Assembly: GCA_018806985.1 (NCBI GenBank)
Contig: JADANN010000360.1
Coordinates: forward strand, 1,032,001-1,096,000
Length of the DNA stretch: 64,000 bases
Direction of reading: 5' to 3'
From: Angiostrongylus vasorum
Taxonomy: Eukaryota; Nematoda; Chromadorea; Rhabditida; Metastrongylidae
The notes under the pieces are model-generated. The model ran no database searches. It saw only the letters and a list, made by a program, of their open reading frames with translations, and was not told the DNA's origin. The position numbers and the translations under genes are program-made. How positions within the stretch are numbered: the stretch's first letter is position 1; the number at the start of each line of letters is the position of its first letter. Below, piece by piece: positions 10,701 through 19,043 of this stretch.

Positions 10701-13700
10701 AATTAGAGCAATTCCTCAAGGTTTTTCTCTTTACCCTTCTTTTTCACTCGACTCTCTTTCTCTTCGAGTTATTTTAAGGATCAATCGTATTTCCAAGAGT
10801 TCCCCTAATAACAGTAGAGGGGCCATTAGCGGTTTGTCAACTCATGAAATCTACTTTCCTCAACCTGGTTAATTTCGCATCTCTCGTTGCTACAAATGCA
10901 TCCCGATTCAAGCAGGGTATTTTCTATCAAATTAGTGTTTTTTTTGTTTCTTATATCTTATTAGTGATTACGGTGAGCACGAATATTGCTGATGGTACCT
11001 ATAGGTCAATAACACGGTTGAGAGAATGGCGAAACGACGGACTTGCATGGTGTAGTGGTGAACGCTAACACCCGGAAAGGGTAGTTATGGGTTCGGTCCC
11101 CACCGCAGACACCAGCGGTCTGGAGTTTAGCAAATATCTCAGCGTCGTTATGTTTATCGTATTAGTTTTTACGCTGTGTGACTGAAGGCTGCTGGAGACA
11201 AGTTGCAAATGCTCGAATTTGGACTTCGACGAGCTCAAGGACCAAGTGGTGGCATTTCTGCCAGCAAATACTGCTATGTTGGAGGGTTCGACGGGACTAG
11301 CAATCTGTTGGGTGGCAAACTTTCCAGAATCCAAGTTAAGGGTACCCATGTTCACAGTTTTATCTGCTCGTTTTCCTCTGTTGATGATCTGAAATTGCGA
11401 TCATTAAGAAGTAGGGACGGGTCCGTAGAATGGGACCAATACTCGTTGAGCAATGAGAAAAACAGTGGATAATGGAGAAGGTGAATAGCATGTAGCTTAC
11501 TTCGAAACAGTCAGAGTTAGGAATCGCCCATTTTTGGGGTCATGCCAGTCCTCTAATAATTGTTCTTTCCCAAGTTTCTTTATTCGGCGCTCTACAAGTT
11601 CTTTGAAAACGTCGATTTTGCAGGTCGAGTGGGATGTTTTAGGATCGGAAGTGAATGATGGAGAACTGGCTGCATTCGTTGCGTACGCTATCGCCTTCCC
11701 AAACTCAAGTGTTTTTCTCATCGACACCTATGATGTCTTAAGGTTCTTATGTCTGACTGAAACATCTGATCTCTTTGTTGTCTTTTGTCTTCACTTGTAG
11801 AAGTGGAGTAATCAACTTTATATCTGTCACCTTGGCACTTTTTGTGCTTGGATATAGGTCCGTGGGTTGCCGGATAGATAGTGGTGATTTGGCCTATCTA
11901 TCGAAAGAAGTTCGGAGGCGTTTACGAATGGTTGCTGGATTGTGAGTTTCTAACAGTTTTTCTTGAGTTCTCTATTATCGAGTGGAAACCCTCAGTCATT
12001 TTCCAGTAAATCGGCTTTATATTTTAGGGACGTTACTCTTCGTTGGATCGAGTTCCTTACGATTGTGGCTTCGAATGATATTAATGAGGAAACGACGATA
12101 TCACTCAACAGATGGTTAGTGGTACCATATAGAGTTAAAAAATATGTCTAAGTCGACCACTGAGATGCGCACTTACTTGGATGCTTGGATGGCCCGTTCT
12201 CACTGGCTGTGCGGGCCCCAGCATCATCACCACTTTTTCGGAGTTTTACTAGCTTAACCACTCTGATTTCCTGGAGTCCAGAGGTCAGCCCTAACTAGTC
12301 TGCCCCCAGGTCGCCACCACCACAGGCAGTCGCCGCCCTTGTGGATGAGAGGAGACTTGCCACCATGCGACTAGTTTGATAGCAGGATGGTGTCGGATCC
12401 TAATATTAGTTTACTCTTAGCTGAGCTTCCTGATGGAAACGCGGGACTTATTCTGAGCTTGGGAGACCCTTTCTGGGAGGATGAATCCTGCCGCTATACA
12501 TCGCACCCCTGTGCCAAGGTACACCTCCCAGCCACGATGAGGTGGTAAACCGTTGGGAGGATGCCAACCACTGAGATGTATAAATTAGTTCTACTAGTTT
12601 TCTTTCACGATGGGTGTGTCTATCCAAACGTTCGGAACTGAAATGTTGAAAACTTTCTACAAATCCGATAACATTAATCGATTGGAACATTTTCAGCATG
12701 AAATCGATGCTTTTGGAATTGGAACTCATCTCGTTACCTGTCAGAAACAGCCAGCTCTTGGCTGTGTGTACAAGGTATGGCTACTGGCCAATGTATGAAT
12801 GTAGTTCTTATTCAGTGATATATTTTTTACCTTACCGAAGACGTATATTTTCATTTGGTTGTGTTATCTGGACACGCAAGAATTAAACGAAGTCAAGAGA
12901 TGTCGAAGATTACAATTCCTGGACTGAAGAAAAGCTTTCGGCTTTACGGAAAATCTGGTTTCTATATTTTGAACCTGATAATGCTCGAAGAGGAACAGGA
13001 CCCTGTGTGTAACAAGCCGATTCTTTGTCGTCATCCCTTTGAGGTCAGTTCACAAGATGCATGTACTAGATTCATATATATTCTTTACTGCTTCAAAGCT
13101 TCGAATTCATGGTTTTTTTAAAATTGTTTGCTATGTAGAAAACATACGGGCGCGCGTAGCGCAGTGGTCGGAGGCGCCTTGTAATATATATGAGCTCGAT
13201 CCTCTCGCCCATGACCCACCAATCCACCATCGCTCCGGAGCCGCTGAACTGCTACCAGACTTGTCTGGGAGTATAGAAACACTGGCTAGAAACATCGGTA
13301 GGCTACGCCGAGTCATTGTAAAGGCCAGATATGCACTCAGTCGCCTCCAACGATGCTTAATGAAGTCGAATGCATGACGCATCCCTCAGGGGATTGGTCA
13401 ACGCCGAGAGCTCTACCTTTATCTTTTATGCAGAGTACATGAGGATTGTCTGACGGCTACAAAAAGTTCTACCTATTCAGTACTAGTAAAGCATAGTCAG
13501 GATTTATGTGGGAATCTTAGTTTACCATTTATCCATTTATGCAGACTTGTAGCATGACTATTGCCCTCAAAGGCCGCCACACAAAATTCGCGTTTGTTGC
13601 AAATTTGTAAGGTGCTTCGAACAGGGGCACATGAGCTGCCAAGATTTGCGTCGATAGTCCATTATATTTGACGTGAACAGTCTACGCGATAAGCTCGAAC

Positions 13701-16700
13701 ACGTGTGGTTGGGTGTGATTCGATTTAGTTCATACTATCATCAATGGGTACCTCTGCTCATTGAGGTACCACAAACAGGGTTTGTTCTAAACCTCCACAG
13801 CCTGGCTAAACACGACTAGTCCATGTAGATCAGCATCTCTGAATGTTACCCGTATATATAAAATTTTGGCGGAGGTCAAGATTGCAGATGAGGGTTTTTT
13901 CTGAGTATTTACTTACTTGGATATTTGGACGGTCCATCTTCACGAGTTGTGTGAACCCTAGCACATTTGCCATTCGTTTCTTTCCCTCGCAATTGTCGTC
14001 CATGGTGGTGGTTCTATTCGAGCATGGTGGTGCGTGCGAGTCTCATACCTGATCTGTCTAGTCTTCCTGAATAAATGCAACCAAAACTGGAAAGGTTGAC
14101 TAGGACTTGTGTTCTAACTTGGTATTATAGTGTACTGAAGTGAAGATAACAATGCCACATACAGGAATCCAAACAGGTTTTGGTGGTGGCCAGCTATGTC
14201 GAACCTCTGCAGCGTCTTTTCTGGTGCGATGGCAAGATCGCAAAGAATATGCCTAACATTGGAGCCATTAAAGTGAGCTTTAATTTACTTATGATATTAT
14301 CTTACGAAACATCTCTATGACCGACTATCTTTTAACCTCGGCATTGAACAAATAATTTTTTGTATTCTTGTTGAGCCAAAGGAGGTGTTGTTTCATTATT
14401 TATTACGATAATGCTGACGCTTCGGAGGATTTCGTCTTCCTCAGAGCCTGGGAAGGTCAAATTGACCGCAATCTATGCAGCGAAACACCTTTATAAGCAT
14501 TTTAGCATTTTAGTTTAGTATTTTCCCTGTTAAGTTATAGAGGTATTTGGCTGGGTAGATTGCTGTGAACCTGACCTTTCCAGGCTCTGAGGAAGACGAA
14601 ATCGGCCAAAACGTCAGCCTCATCGTGATAAAGAATAAAATAACACCTCGTTTTTTGCTCAACAAGAATACGAAGAATTATGTCACCTGTCATGACTTGA
14701 CGCGATGTTGTTAATAATTTTTGATGGTCAACAGCTAATGTTTGGTAGAATCCTACATATCCCTATTGTTCGACTATTATTGTGTAATGGCAATAAGAAA
14801 CTAATATTCAAAAAAAAGTACTCATAGTCTTCGTCTTTTAAGGTGCGAGGCTATCCATGTGATATTCACATAGGCTGATGATTGAAACTAATTCGGATCA
14901 GATGAGTGTTTTGAAATAGGTTGCTGAGTTACAGGTGCTGGTAAATCACTCCTCGTTTCGATTCATTTTTGGATTTTTGAGACTTACGCAGAAAGCCTCA
15001 AGAGTTTTGCATATTCCTGTTTTTGATTCTTGCTCAATGATTGTTACTGCCTGTCTTGAATATCAGCGTTGTCTTTTTGTGTCGTGTGTGTATTCAGACG
15101 AGAACCTTGTCGGATTTTAACCTTTCCTATGCAAAGTGGTCTAGCCATTCTGCAGATGTATTTTTGAGGTCTTGCAAGAGATAAGGTATATTGTATCAGA
15201 AGTCGTGCTCTCTCTCTCTCTCTCCCTATCTCTGTCTCTATCTCTATCTCTGTCTCTATCTCTATGCTGTTAGGGCGAATCAAACAATTTTCTCGTCCGC
15301 ATAGGCGGTCGAACAGTTTGCAGACTAACTGGGGATGTGGAGTGCTCAGTGGACATCCAGTTATTATCACAGAACTCTCTAGACTGCAAATTTTTAGGCA
15401 CATGTTATTAGTAATGCTTATTTTACGGGACATAAAGAGCAGCTTGGAAGAGATCTTATCTGAAGTATTATTTTGGGCCTTACGTTACCACTTAGGTATA
15501 ACCTGCGTGGTTTCTGCTTGGTAACTATTTGAGTTAGCCAGCTGTCGTGCGGGGTGTAGCGACTCCTTCTCTCCTCTCTTCTCCTATGTACACGGTTGTA
15601 TTTGTTCGGTACATGCTTATAATAAGAGCTTTTTTCGTATGTGAAAGGTGAAAAGAGAGATACTGGATGTGGACTAGAATGTTTCTATTATTTGACTTCA
15701 GATACCAACTTCTGGTACAACCACTTCCGGGAGGCTGTGTTTAAAAGTATGGAAGCCAGTTCTCTTCAGGCTTTTCTCACGTGAATTTTATGTTCTGATT
15801 GTTTGTTAAGTAATTCAGAAGATTTGTCTATCTGCTCTTATGTAAAGCAGATGAAACGATCAGCTATGTATGGATAGAGTATAGTAAAGCTCGACTATTG
15901 GCAAACGAAGCTTCCACGTTGGACATAAAAGCGATGGCGATACTTGTGCTAGTCACTGTCCCTTTGACTTCCTGCGGATATATTTAGTAACTACGGTTGA
16001 GTCAATTGATATTTTCTGCACAAGAACGGTAAGAATAGTACGCGTGGGAAGCGATGGAATCCGTATCCATCAAAAGGACAGAGTCCATGCAGATTTAGCG
16101 TTCGAGAGGAACTAGTGGAGAATTTTCTGATAATCGCTCGAGTTATTCGACCATTAAGAATATTACGAGGGTTACAGGTGGCTTAGTATTGTAGTATTGC
16201 TGCCTTACTTAAGGTTTTCCATTCTTCCATTAGGGGTTACCCAATATAAGAAGTTCGGTGAAAAGTATACTGGTCTTCGTATCCCTTGAATAAGCTCTGC
16301 CTACGGAGTATCTAGTGACGACCGCAAGACAGAATGGAATCTTGAGTGGTGGATGCTCGGATAAATCGAGTTAGTGATTGTGTTTAATCGTAGTCACACA
16401 TTCCAGCGCACCAAGATGGTAGTTGAATGGAACCTAATGAGGGGAATTGCCTTTTATACCACACTGTGCTGAGTTCTTTGTGGTTTTGTCTAGTTTCTGT
16501 GTCCACGTAAAATTGACAAAAGTTACACGGTTTGTGAATGGTAACTAGGACATGAACTGTGTGTAACGTTGGGAATTTTACATTTTGAAGGAATAAGTTA
16601 TGATATTTCAGAATCGACTTTCCTTTAACTTCGTTGTGACTAATCAATATGTATTCTTTCTTTGATAAACTTACACGAGGTTGATAAATATTCTTTATTT

Positions 16701-17170
16701 TCGGCTAACGTTTCGACGGTTTCGTCTTCATAAGAGCCGATGATCCGAGTCGATGGTCCATAGTTGTTCGTGATGAAGACTTGGATGATCCACTCTGATG
16801 AAGGCGAAAGCATCGGAACGTTTGCCGAAAATAAAGAATATTTATCAACCTCGTGTAAGCTTATCAAAGAAAGAATACATATTGATAAGTTGGAATAGTT
16901 GTTCGTATTCCTATTATTGAAATCAAGAAGGTATTCTGCTCGTATTTGTTTGTTACTTTTTGCTATTGGGATATCAGTAATCCATTGGTTTTACTAGGTT
17001 TGGTAATTTTTACATCTTCAAGAATAAGTTGAAAGGATAATCGCTTTTCGTTTCTATTGTAGGGCGGAGTGAATGCATCATGGAAAGCACTGCGAGAGGA
17101 CCATCGTCGTTACCTCAGTCCGACTCCTTACAAAGTTTCTGTCTCGGAGAAGTTACGACTGTATGCATAA
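7657..17170 (+). CDS. NAPRT: Nicotinate phosphoribosyltransferase, 12-exon gene
   Basis: Converts nicotinate plus PRPP (with ATP) to nicotinate mononucleotide in the cytosolic Preiss-Handler NAD salvage pathway. The exons at 7657-7794, 10347-10545, 10613-10720, 10779-10916, 11198-11424, 11624-11742, 11801-11941, 12028-12118, 12697-12774, 12855-13043, 14165-14272 and 17063-17170 join in one frame of about 547 codons (human enzyme 538). Family landmarks appear in order: [60 protein letters not shown] (phosphorylated His of the family), [25 protein letters not shown] and [15 protein letters not shown] before the stop. Three junctions are uncertain: exon 4/5, exon 5/6, and the exon 10 acceptor, which reads TTTTCAT. 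Introns hold SINE-A, -B, -C and -D copies. Family assignment is secure; exact ends of exons 1, 4 and 5 are not. Confidence 0.93.
8040..8330 (+). repeat. Degenerate family D-like repeat
   Basis: GAGAGAAAGGAAGAGTAAGG followed by a GTGTGCGGGGAGAGCACTTG segment and ATCTCAGCATCCTTGTGG, the family D tail. NAPRT intron 1. Confidence 0.4.
8633..8992. mobile_element. Palindromic SINE-D pair
   Basis: Two nearly complete family D units in opposite orientation around a centre near 8830. Arms begin and end with GAGATATYTGCAAAACTCCG / its inverse, and each carries the tRNA-like block. NAPRT intron 1. Confidence 0.8.
9195..9468 (-). mobile_element. SINE-A copy
   Basis: Inverse orientation: AAAGCTTTCGGCGTTGATC at the left and CCACTGCGCCACGCGCGCC at the right, the reverse of the family A ends. 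NAPRT intron 1. Confidence 0.8.
9686..10045 (+). mobile_element. Diverged SINE-B copy
   Basis: GGGTAGTGCAGTAGTAGGGATG at the head and GCCTTCGTGAATGAATGACG at the 3' half match the family B layout. Poorly conserved. Confidence 0.5.
10347..10545 (+). CDS. NAPRT: NAPRT exon 2
   Basis: Begins after TTATAG with [12 protein letters not shown] and contains [10 protein letters not shown] and [14 protein letters not shown]. Relative to vertebrate NAPRT there are about 12 extra residues before FRKNPF; no usable intron of normal size explains them, so I read through. The donor at 10546 (GTCAGA) is chosen over the better-looking CAG/GTAGGT at 10566 because only it joins exon 3 in phase. Confidence 0.8.
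10613..10720 (+). CDS. NAPRT: NAPRT exon 3
   Basis: Starts after GTTTCAG. Encodes [10 protein letters not shown] through LKIRAIPQ, aligned without gaps to the human segment DVQFLASVLP...VRALPE. Ends in phase 1 at CAAG/GTTTTT. Confidence 0.85.
10779..10916 (+). CDS. NAPRT: NAPRT exon 4
   Basis: Starts after ATTTTAAG and completes the GS codon pair of [17 protein letters not shown]; continues through [15 protein letters not shown]. The 3' junction is uncertain: the canonical donor at 10917 is in phase 1 and would drop about three family residues at the join with exon 5. Confidence 0.82.
11018..11155 (+). mobile_element. SINE-D copy
   Basis: A-box-like TGGTGTAGTGG at 11048-11058 and B-box-like GGTTCGGTCCC at 11090-11100, spacing as in a tRNA, then CAGACACC and TTTAGCAAATATCTCAGCRTC. 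Lies between NAPRT exons 4 and 5. Confidence 0.8.
11198..11424 (+). CDS. NAPRT: NAPRT exon 5 (catalytic His)
   Basis: Encodes [27 protein letters not shown] and GTHVHSF. The His of VHSF corresponds to the autophosphorylated active-site His of the family. The 5' end may instead be 11188 (adding AAG before DK), and the 3' end at 11425 (GTAGAA) was chosen by phase only. Confidence 0.8.
11624..11742 (+). CDS. NAPRT: NAPRT exon 6
   Basis: After TTTTGCAG; encodes [16 protein letters not shown] and LIDTYDVLR, matching human ERAAFVAYALAFP and LLDTYSVWR. Ends in phase 2. Confidence 0.88.
11801..11941 (+). CDS. NAPRT: NAPRT exon 7
   Basis: After ACTTGTAG; encodes [20 protein letters not shown] and RIDSGDL, the phosphoribosyl-binding DSGD motif of the family. 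Donor GTGAGT, phase 2. Confidence 0.9.
12028..12118 (+). CDS. NAPRT: NAPRT exon 8
   Basis: After ATTTTAG; encodes [20 protein letters not shown], matching human ESVLIVVSNNIDEEAL. The donor at 12119 (GTGGTA) keeps phase 0 into exon 9; a donor at 12115 would not. Confidence 0.8.
12165..12575 (-). mobile_element. Family C repeat
   Basis: About 400 bases from ACTTACTTGGATGCTTGGATGG to AACCGTTGGGAGGATG. Same sequence as seven other copies here. No A/B boxes or open frame recognised. In NAPRT intron 8. Confidence 0.75.
12697..12774 (+). CDS. NAPRT: NAPRT exon 9
   Basis: After ATTTTCAG; encodes [18 protein letters not shown] and PALGCVYK, the conserved GIGT phosphate-binding stretch. Donor AAG/GTATGG. 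A family C repeat fills most of the preceding intron. Confidence 0.92.
12855..13043 (+). CDS. NAPRT: NAPRT exon 10
   Basis: Encodes [26 protein letters not shown] and LIMLEEEQ. Homology puts its first codon exactly at 12855, but the preceding bases read TTTTCAT, not TTTTCAG, and no AG acceptor nearby keeps the frame. Donor GAG/GTCAGT. Confidence 0.85.
13150..13435 (+). mobile_element. SINE-A copy
   Basis: GCGCGCGTAGCGCAGTGGTC head, CTCGATCCTCTCGCC B-box-like region, GTCAACGCCGAGAGCT tail. NAPRT intron 10. Confidence 0.85.
13905..14065 (-). mobile_element. Truncated family C repeat
   Basis: Begins ACTTACTTGGATATTTGGACGG like full copies but diverges or truncates after about 150 bases. Confidence 0.45.
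14165..14272 (+). CDS. NAPRT: NAPRT exon 11
   Basis: After CATACAG; encodes [17 protein letters not shown] and NIGAIK, matching human RPAQVEPLLRLCLQQGQ. Donor AAA/GTGAGC. Confidence 0.88.
14380..14665. repeat. Inverted pair of Penelope-type 3' end repeats
   Basis: Left arm has CTTCGGAGGATTTCGTCTTC, right arm GAAGACGAAATCGGCCAAAA; outer parts also pair. Lies just downstream, in coding sense, of the GIY-YIG relic at 14930-15345. NAPRT intron 11. Confidence 0.65.
14930..15345 (-). pseudogene. GIY-YIG relic of a Penelope-like element
   Basis: In minus-strand translation, pieces [30 protein letters not shown] and [12 protein letters not shown] match the domain at 718-1285. A TC-rich microsatellite (about 15208-15262) is inserted between the first two blocks, and frames are broken. 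Confidence 0.7.
15208..15263. repeat. (TC)n / TATCTC microsatellite
   Basis: TCTCTCTCTC followed by TATCTC/TGTCTC hexamers, inside the GIY-YIG relic. Confidence 0.9.
15440..16640. other. No feature recognised (NAPRT intron 11)
   Basis: No family match, no open frame of note. Confidence 0.5.
16640..16885. repeat. Long hairpin (fold-back element)
   Basis: Arms of roughly 70-80 bases: left AATCAATATGTATTCTTTCT ... ACACGAGGTTGATAAATATT; right is its inverse almost base for base. The loop holds CTGATGAAGGC and ATCCGAGTCGATGGTCCA, shared with 29.96, 32.7, 35.6 and 49.6 kb. Confidence 0.85.
17063..17170 (+). CDS. NAPRT: NAPRT terminal exon 12
   Basis: After TATTGTAG; encodes [20 protein letters not shown] and SEKLRLYA then TAA, matching the family C-terminus (HRRLRSPAQYQVVLSERLQ). 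Confidence 0.92.
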   Translation, partial: GGVNASWKALREDHRRYLSPTPYKVSVSEKLRLYA

Positions 17171-17650
17171 GATCTGGCTTCAAAATGCACCCATCGGTCA
17201 GCTCGAATAAGGCACTGCCCCATTGTCGTGATATCCATGTTTTCACTACATTCGAGTAGTTAGTTCAATGAGTTTTCAGCTCCAGAAAACCTATGGCAAG
17301 TCTGTAGAATACACCGTACTAATTTTAGGCAATGCTTGTGGAATTTGCAAAGTATTAATTTCCATAGAGCTTAATGTTCGCTGTTGTAATCACCACTGTT
17401 GTTATAGTCATATGTACCAGTAAATATACGTTCTCAGTAGTGAGCACTCTTCATTGTTAATCATGCTTGTCTACTAGCTAGGAAAGCTATCGCATATTTC
17501 AGTACCTTGCCTTACTAACGCTTTTTGTAAAATCTTTTTAAATATTTGATCAAGCAAGGCGAATTATAGTTTATATATCAAGAGTTATGTATACTGTATA
17601 CTTAATATTTTATGCTCTATGCTTTGTATACGACGTTACCTTATATTCAA
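17171..17650. other. NAPRT 3' flank
   Basis: AT-rich, no canonical AATAAA identified with confidence and no repeat family match. Confidence 0.4.
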
Positions 17651-17654
17651 GTTG

Positions 17655-18025
17655 GATAATGGGGCAGATAGCACAGTGGTAGTGATGGCGATCATCACGA
17701 ACACGGTCCTGGTTTTATCCCGCTCCGGGCTCACCAAGCCTCTCATCACTCCAGGATCAGGATATTTGTATCGGGCTTGTCCGGGAAAAACGTTTCTGCA
17801 GTCATATTGAGAACACTCCAGCCCGGCTATCTCAGGACTCCAGGGAGAACCGACTTGACTAGTGTTCTACGACATTCAAGATGAAATGAAAATCCTCAAG
17901 CAGCAACCGAAGGCACACGTGAAAGTTGGCAGACCTTCGTGAATGATGGGTACGTGGAAACGAATCGAATGTGAGAAGTGCTGGGATCCGCACAGCAGAC
18001 GTGAAGACGGGTCGTATAAGATAAA
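17655..18025 (+). mobile_element. SINE-B copy
   Basis: A-box-like TAGCACAGTGG at 17669-17679 and B-box-like GGTTTTATCC at 17711-17720; then TTGTCCGGGAAAAA, TTCTACGACATTCAAGATG, CTTCGTGAATGATGG and GTGAAGACGGGTCGTATAAG. Best preserved B copy; lies between NAPRT and ATIC. Confidence 0.85.
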
Positions 18026-18446
18026 ACTAGTTATATGCTTGTCAAAGACACGATGCCTATTGTTCTCGATTTTTATTTTACAGCCATGCTTTCGAAGATT
18101 CACAAAGTCGTTTAATTGTTTATTGAGTGAAATAAATTTTGGTTAAGTGGTTTGAATGTACGTTCTTCAACAGTTCGTCAAAAAAAGAGACTGCAGAGCG
18201 GTATTTGTTTCGCTTTTTGCCTCACGTAGATAGGGAAGTGTTTTTGGCTGTTTGTGTGCCGAAGTGCACTATGGGTGGGACTGTTATCTGCTCGATCTAT
18301 GTTCCGTTTGCTGATAACTGTTTACTCCTCATTGGTCATTGAAGGAAAAAACAGTGAATTATCGATCAGTGCCGAGATTATTAGAAAGTCAGTCTTTGGA
18401 ATTGATGCATTTAACCTTCTCCTTGAAAATTAAATTTACTTTTGAC

Positions 18447-18727
18447 AGGCGCGTGTGGCGCAGTGGTTCTGAGCGCCCTGCAATACACAGATCGATTCCC
18501 GCGCCCGTGACCCATCAGGCCTTCTATCTCTGCTGGCTCCGCAAATTCGTACCAGACTTGTCTGGGCGGTTAGCAGCACTGGCTCGATGCATCGGTAGGC
18601 CACCGCGAGTCATTATAAAGGCCATATATGTATTCAATCACCTTCGAACGATGCTTCATGAAGTCGTATACATGGTACATCCCTCACGGCTTGATCAACG
18701 CCGAGAGCTTTATCCTTTTATTTTTTA
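18447..18727 (+). mobile_element. SINE-A copy
   Basis: A-box-like TGGCGCAGTGG at 18456-18466, B-box-like GATCGATTCCC at 18490-18500, tail ATCAACGCCGAGAGCTTTAT followed by CCTTTTA. Between NAPRT and ATIC. Confidence 0.88.
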
Positions 18728-19004
18728 CTCCTCTTCCATCTCCATGTTGTCGCCGTCCGTTCGTAAACGATTCTTCAATATAGGGCTATATTTAGGCAAG
18801 GTCATTTGATCTATGTTTGATCCGCCTCCAGTCGATTCCGGTTTCGACCCGAGACGGCGATTTTCTTATCAGTTTGATTTCATTTGCTCTATTGTCATAG
18901 GTACACCGACTCCATTTCTCCTCTGAGATTGGTCTCATTGTTCTCCTTTGATCGTCTTCATCTCATCTCCACTTATATTTTGCGTGCTGTTAAACAAAGC
19001 GTTA

Positions 19005-19024
19005 TTTTTTCAGATTAATCAACG
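19005..19024 (+). promoter_or_regulatory. Putative spliced-leader trans-splice acceptor and short 5' UTR of ATIC
   Basis: TTTTTTCAG ends at 19013, 11 bases before the ATG, with no identifiable upstream coding exon. In nematodes such a site close to the start is typically where a spliced leader is added (established for the group); its use here is inference. Confidence 0.5.
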
Positions 19025-19043
19025 ATGAATAAGGAAAGGCTTG
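19025..19043 (+). CDS. ATIC: ATIC exon 1
   Basis: Encodes MNKERL plus the first base of a Val codon, then GTAAGT. Joined to exon 2 it gives [14 protein letters not shown], like human MAPGQLALFSVSDK. The exon is too short for homology alone; phase and the upstream splice site support it. Confidence 0.7.

Noticed and set aside
11040..11105. Functional tRNA gene
   Set aside because: A and B boxes are present but no acceptor stem closes around them, and the unit is repeated with the SINE-D tail.
18339..18809. 156-codon plus-strand frame
   Set aside because: Runs through a SINE-A copy; the same frame recurs in other SINE-A copies and has no domain.
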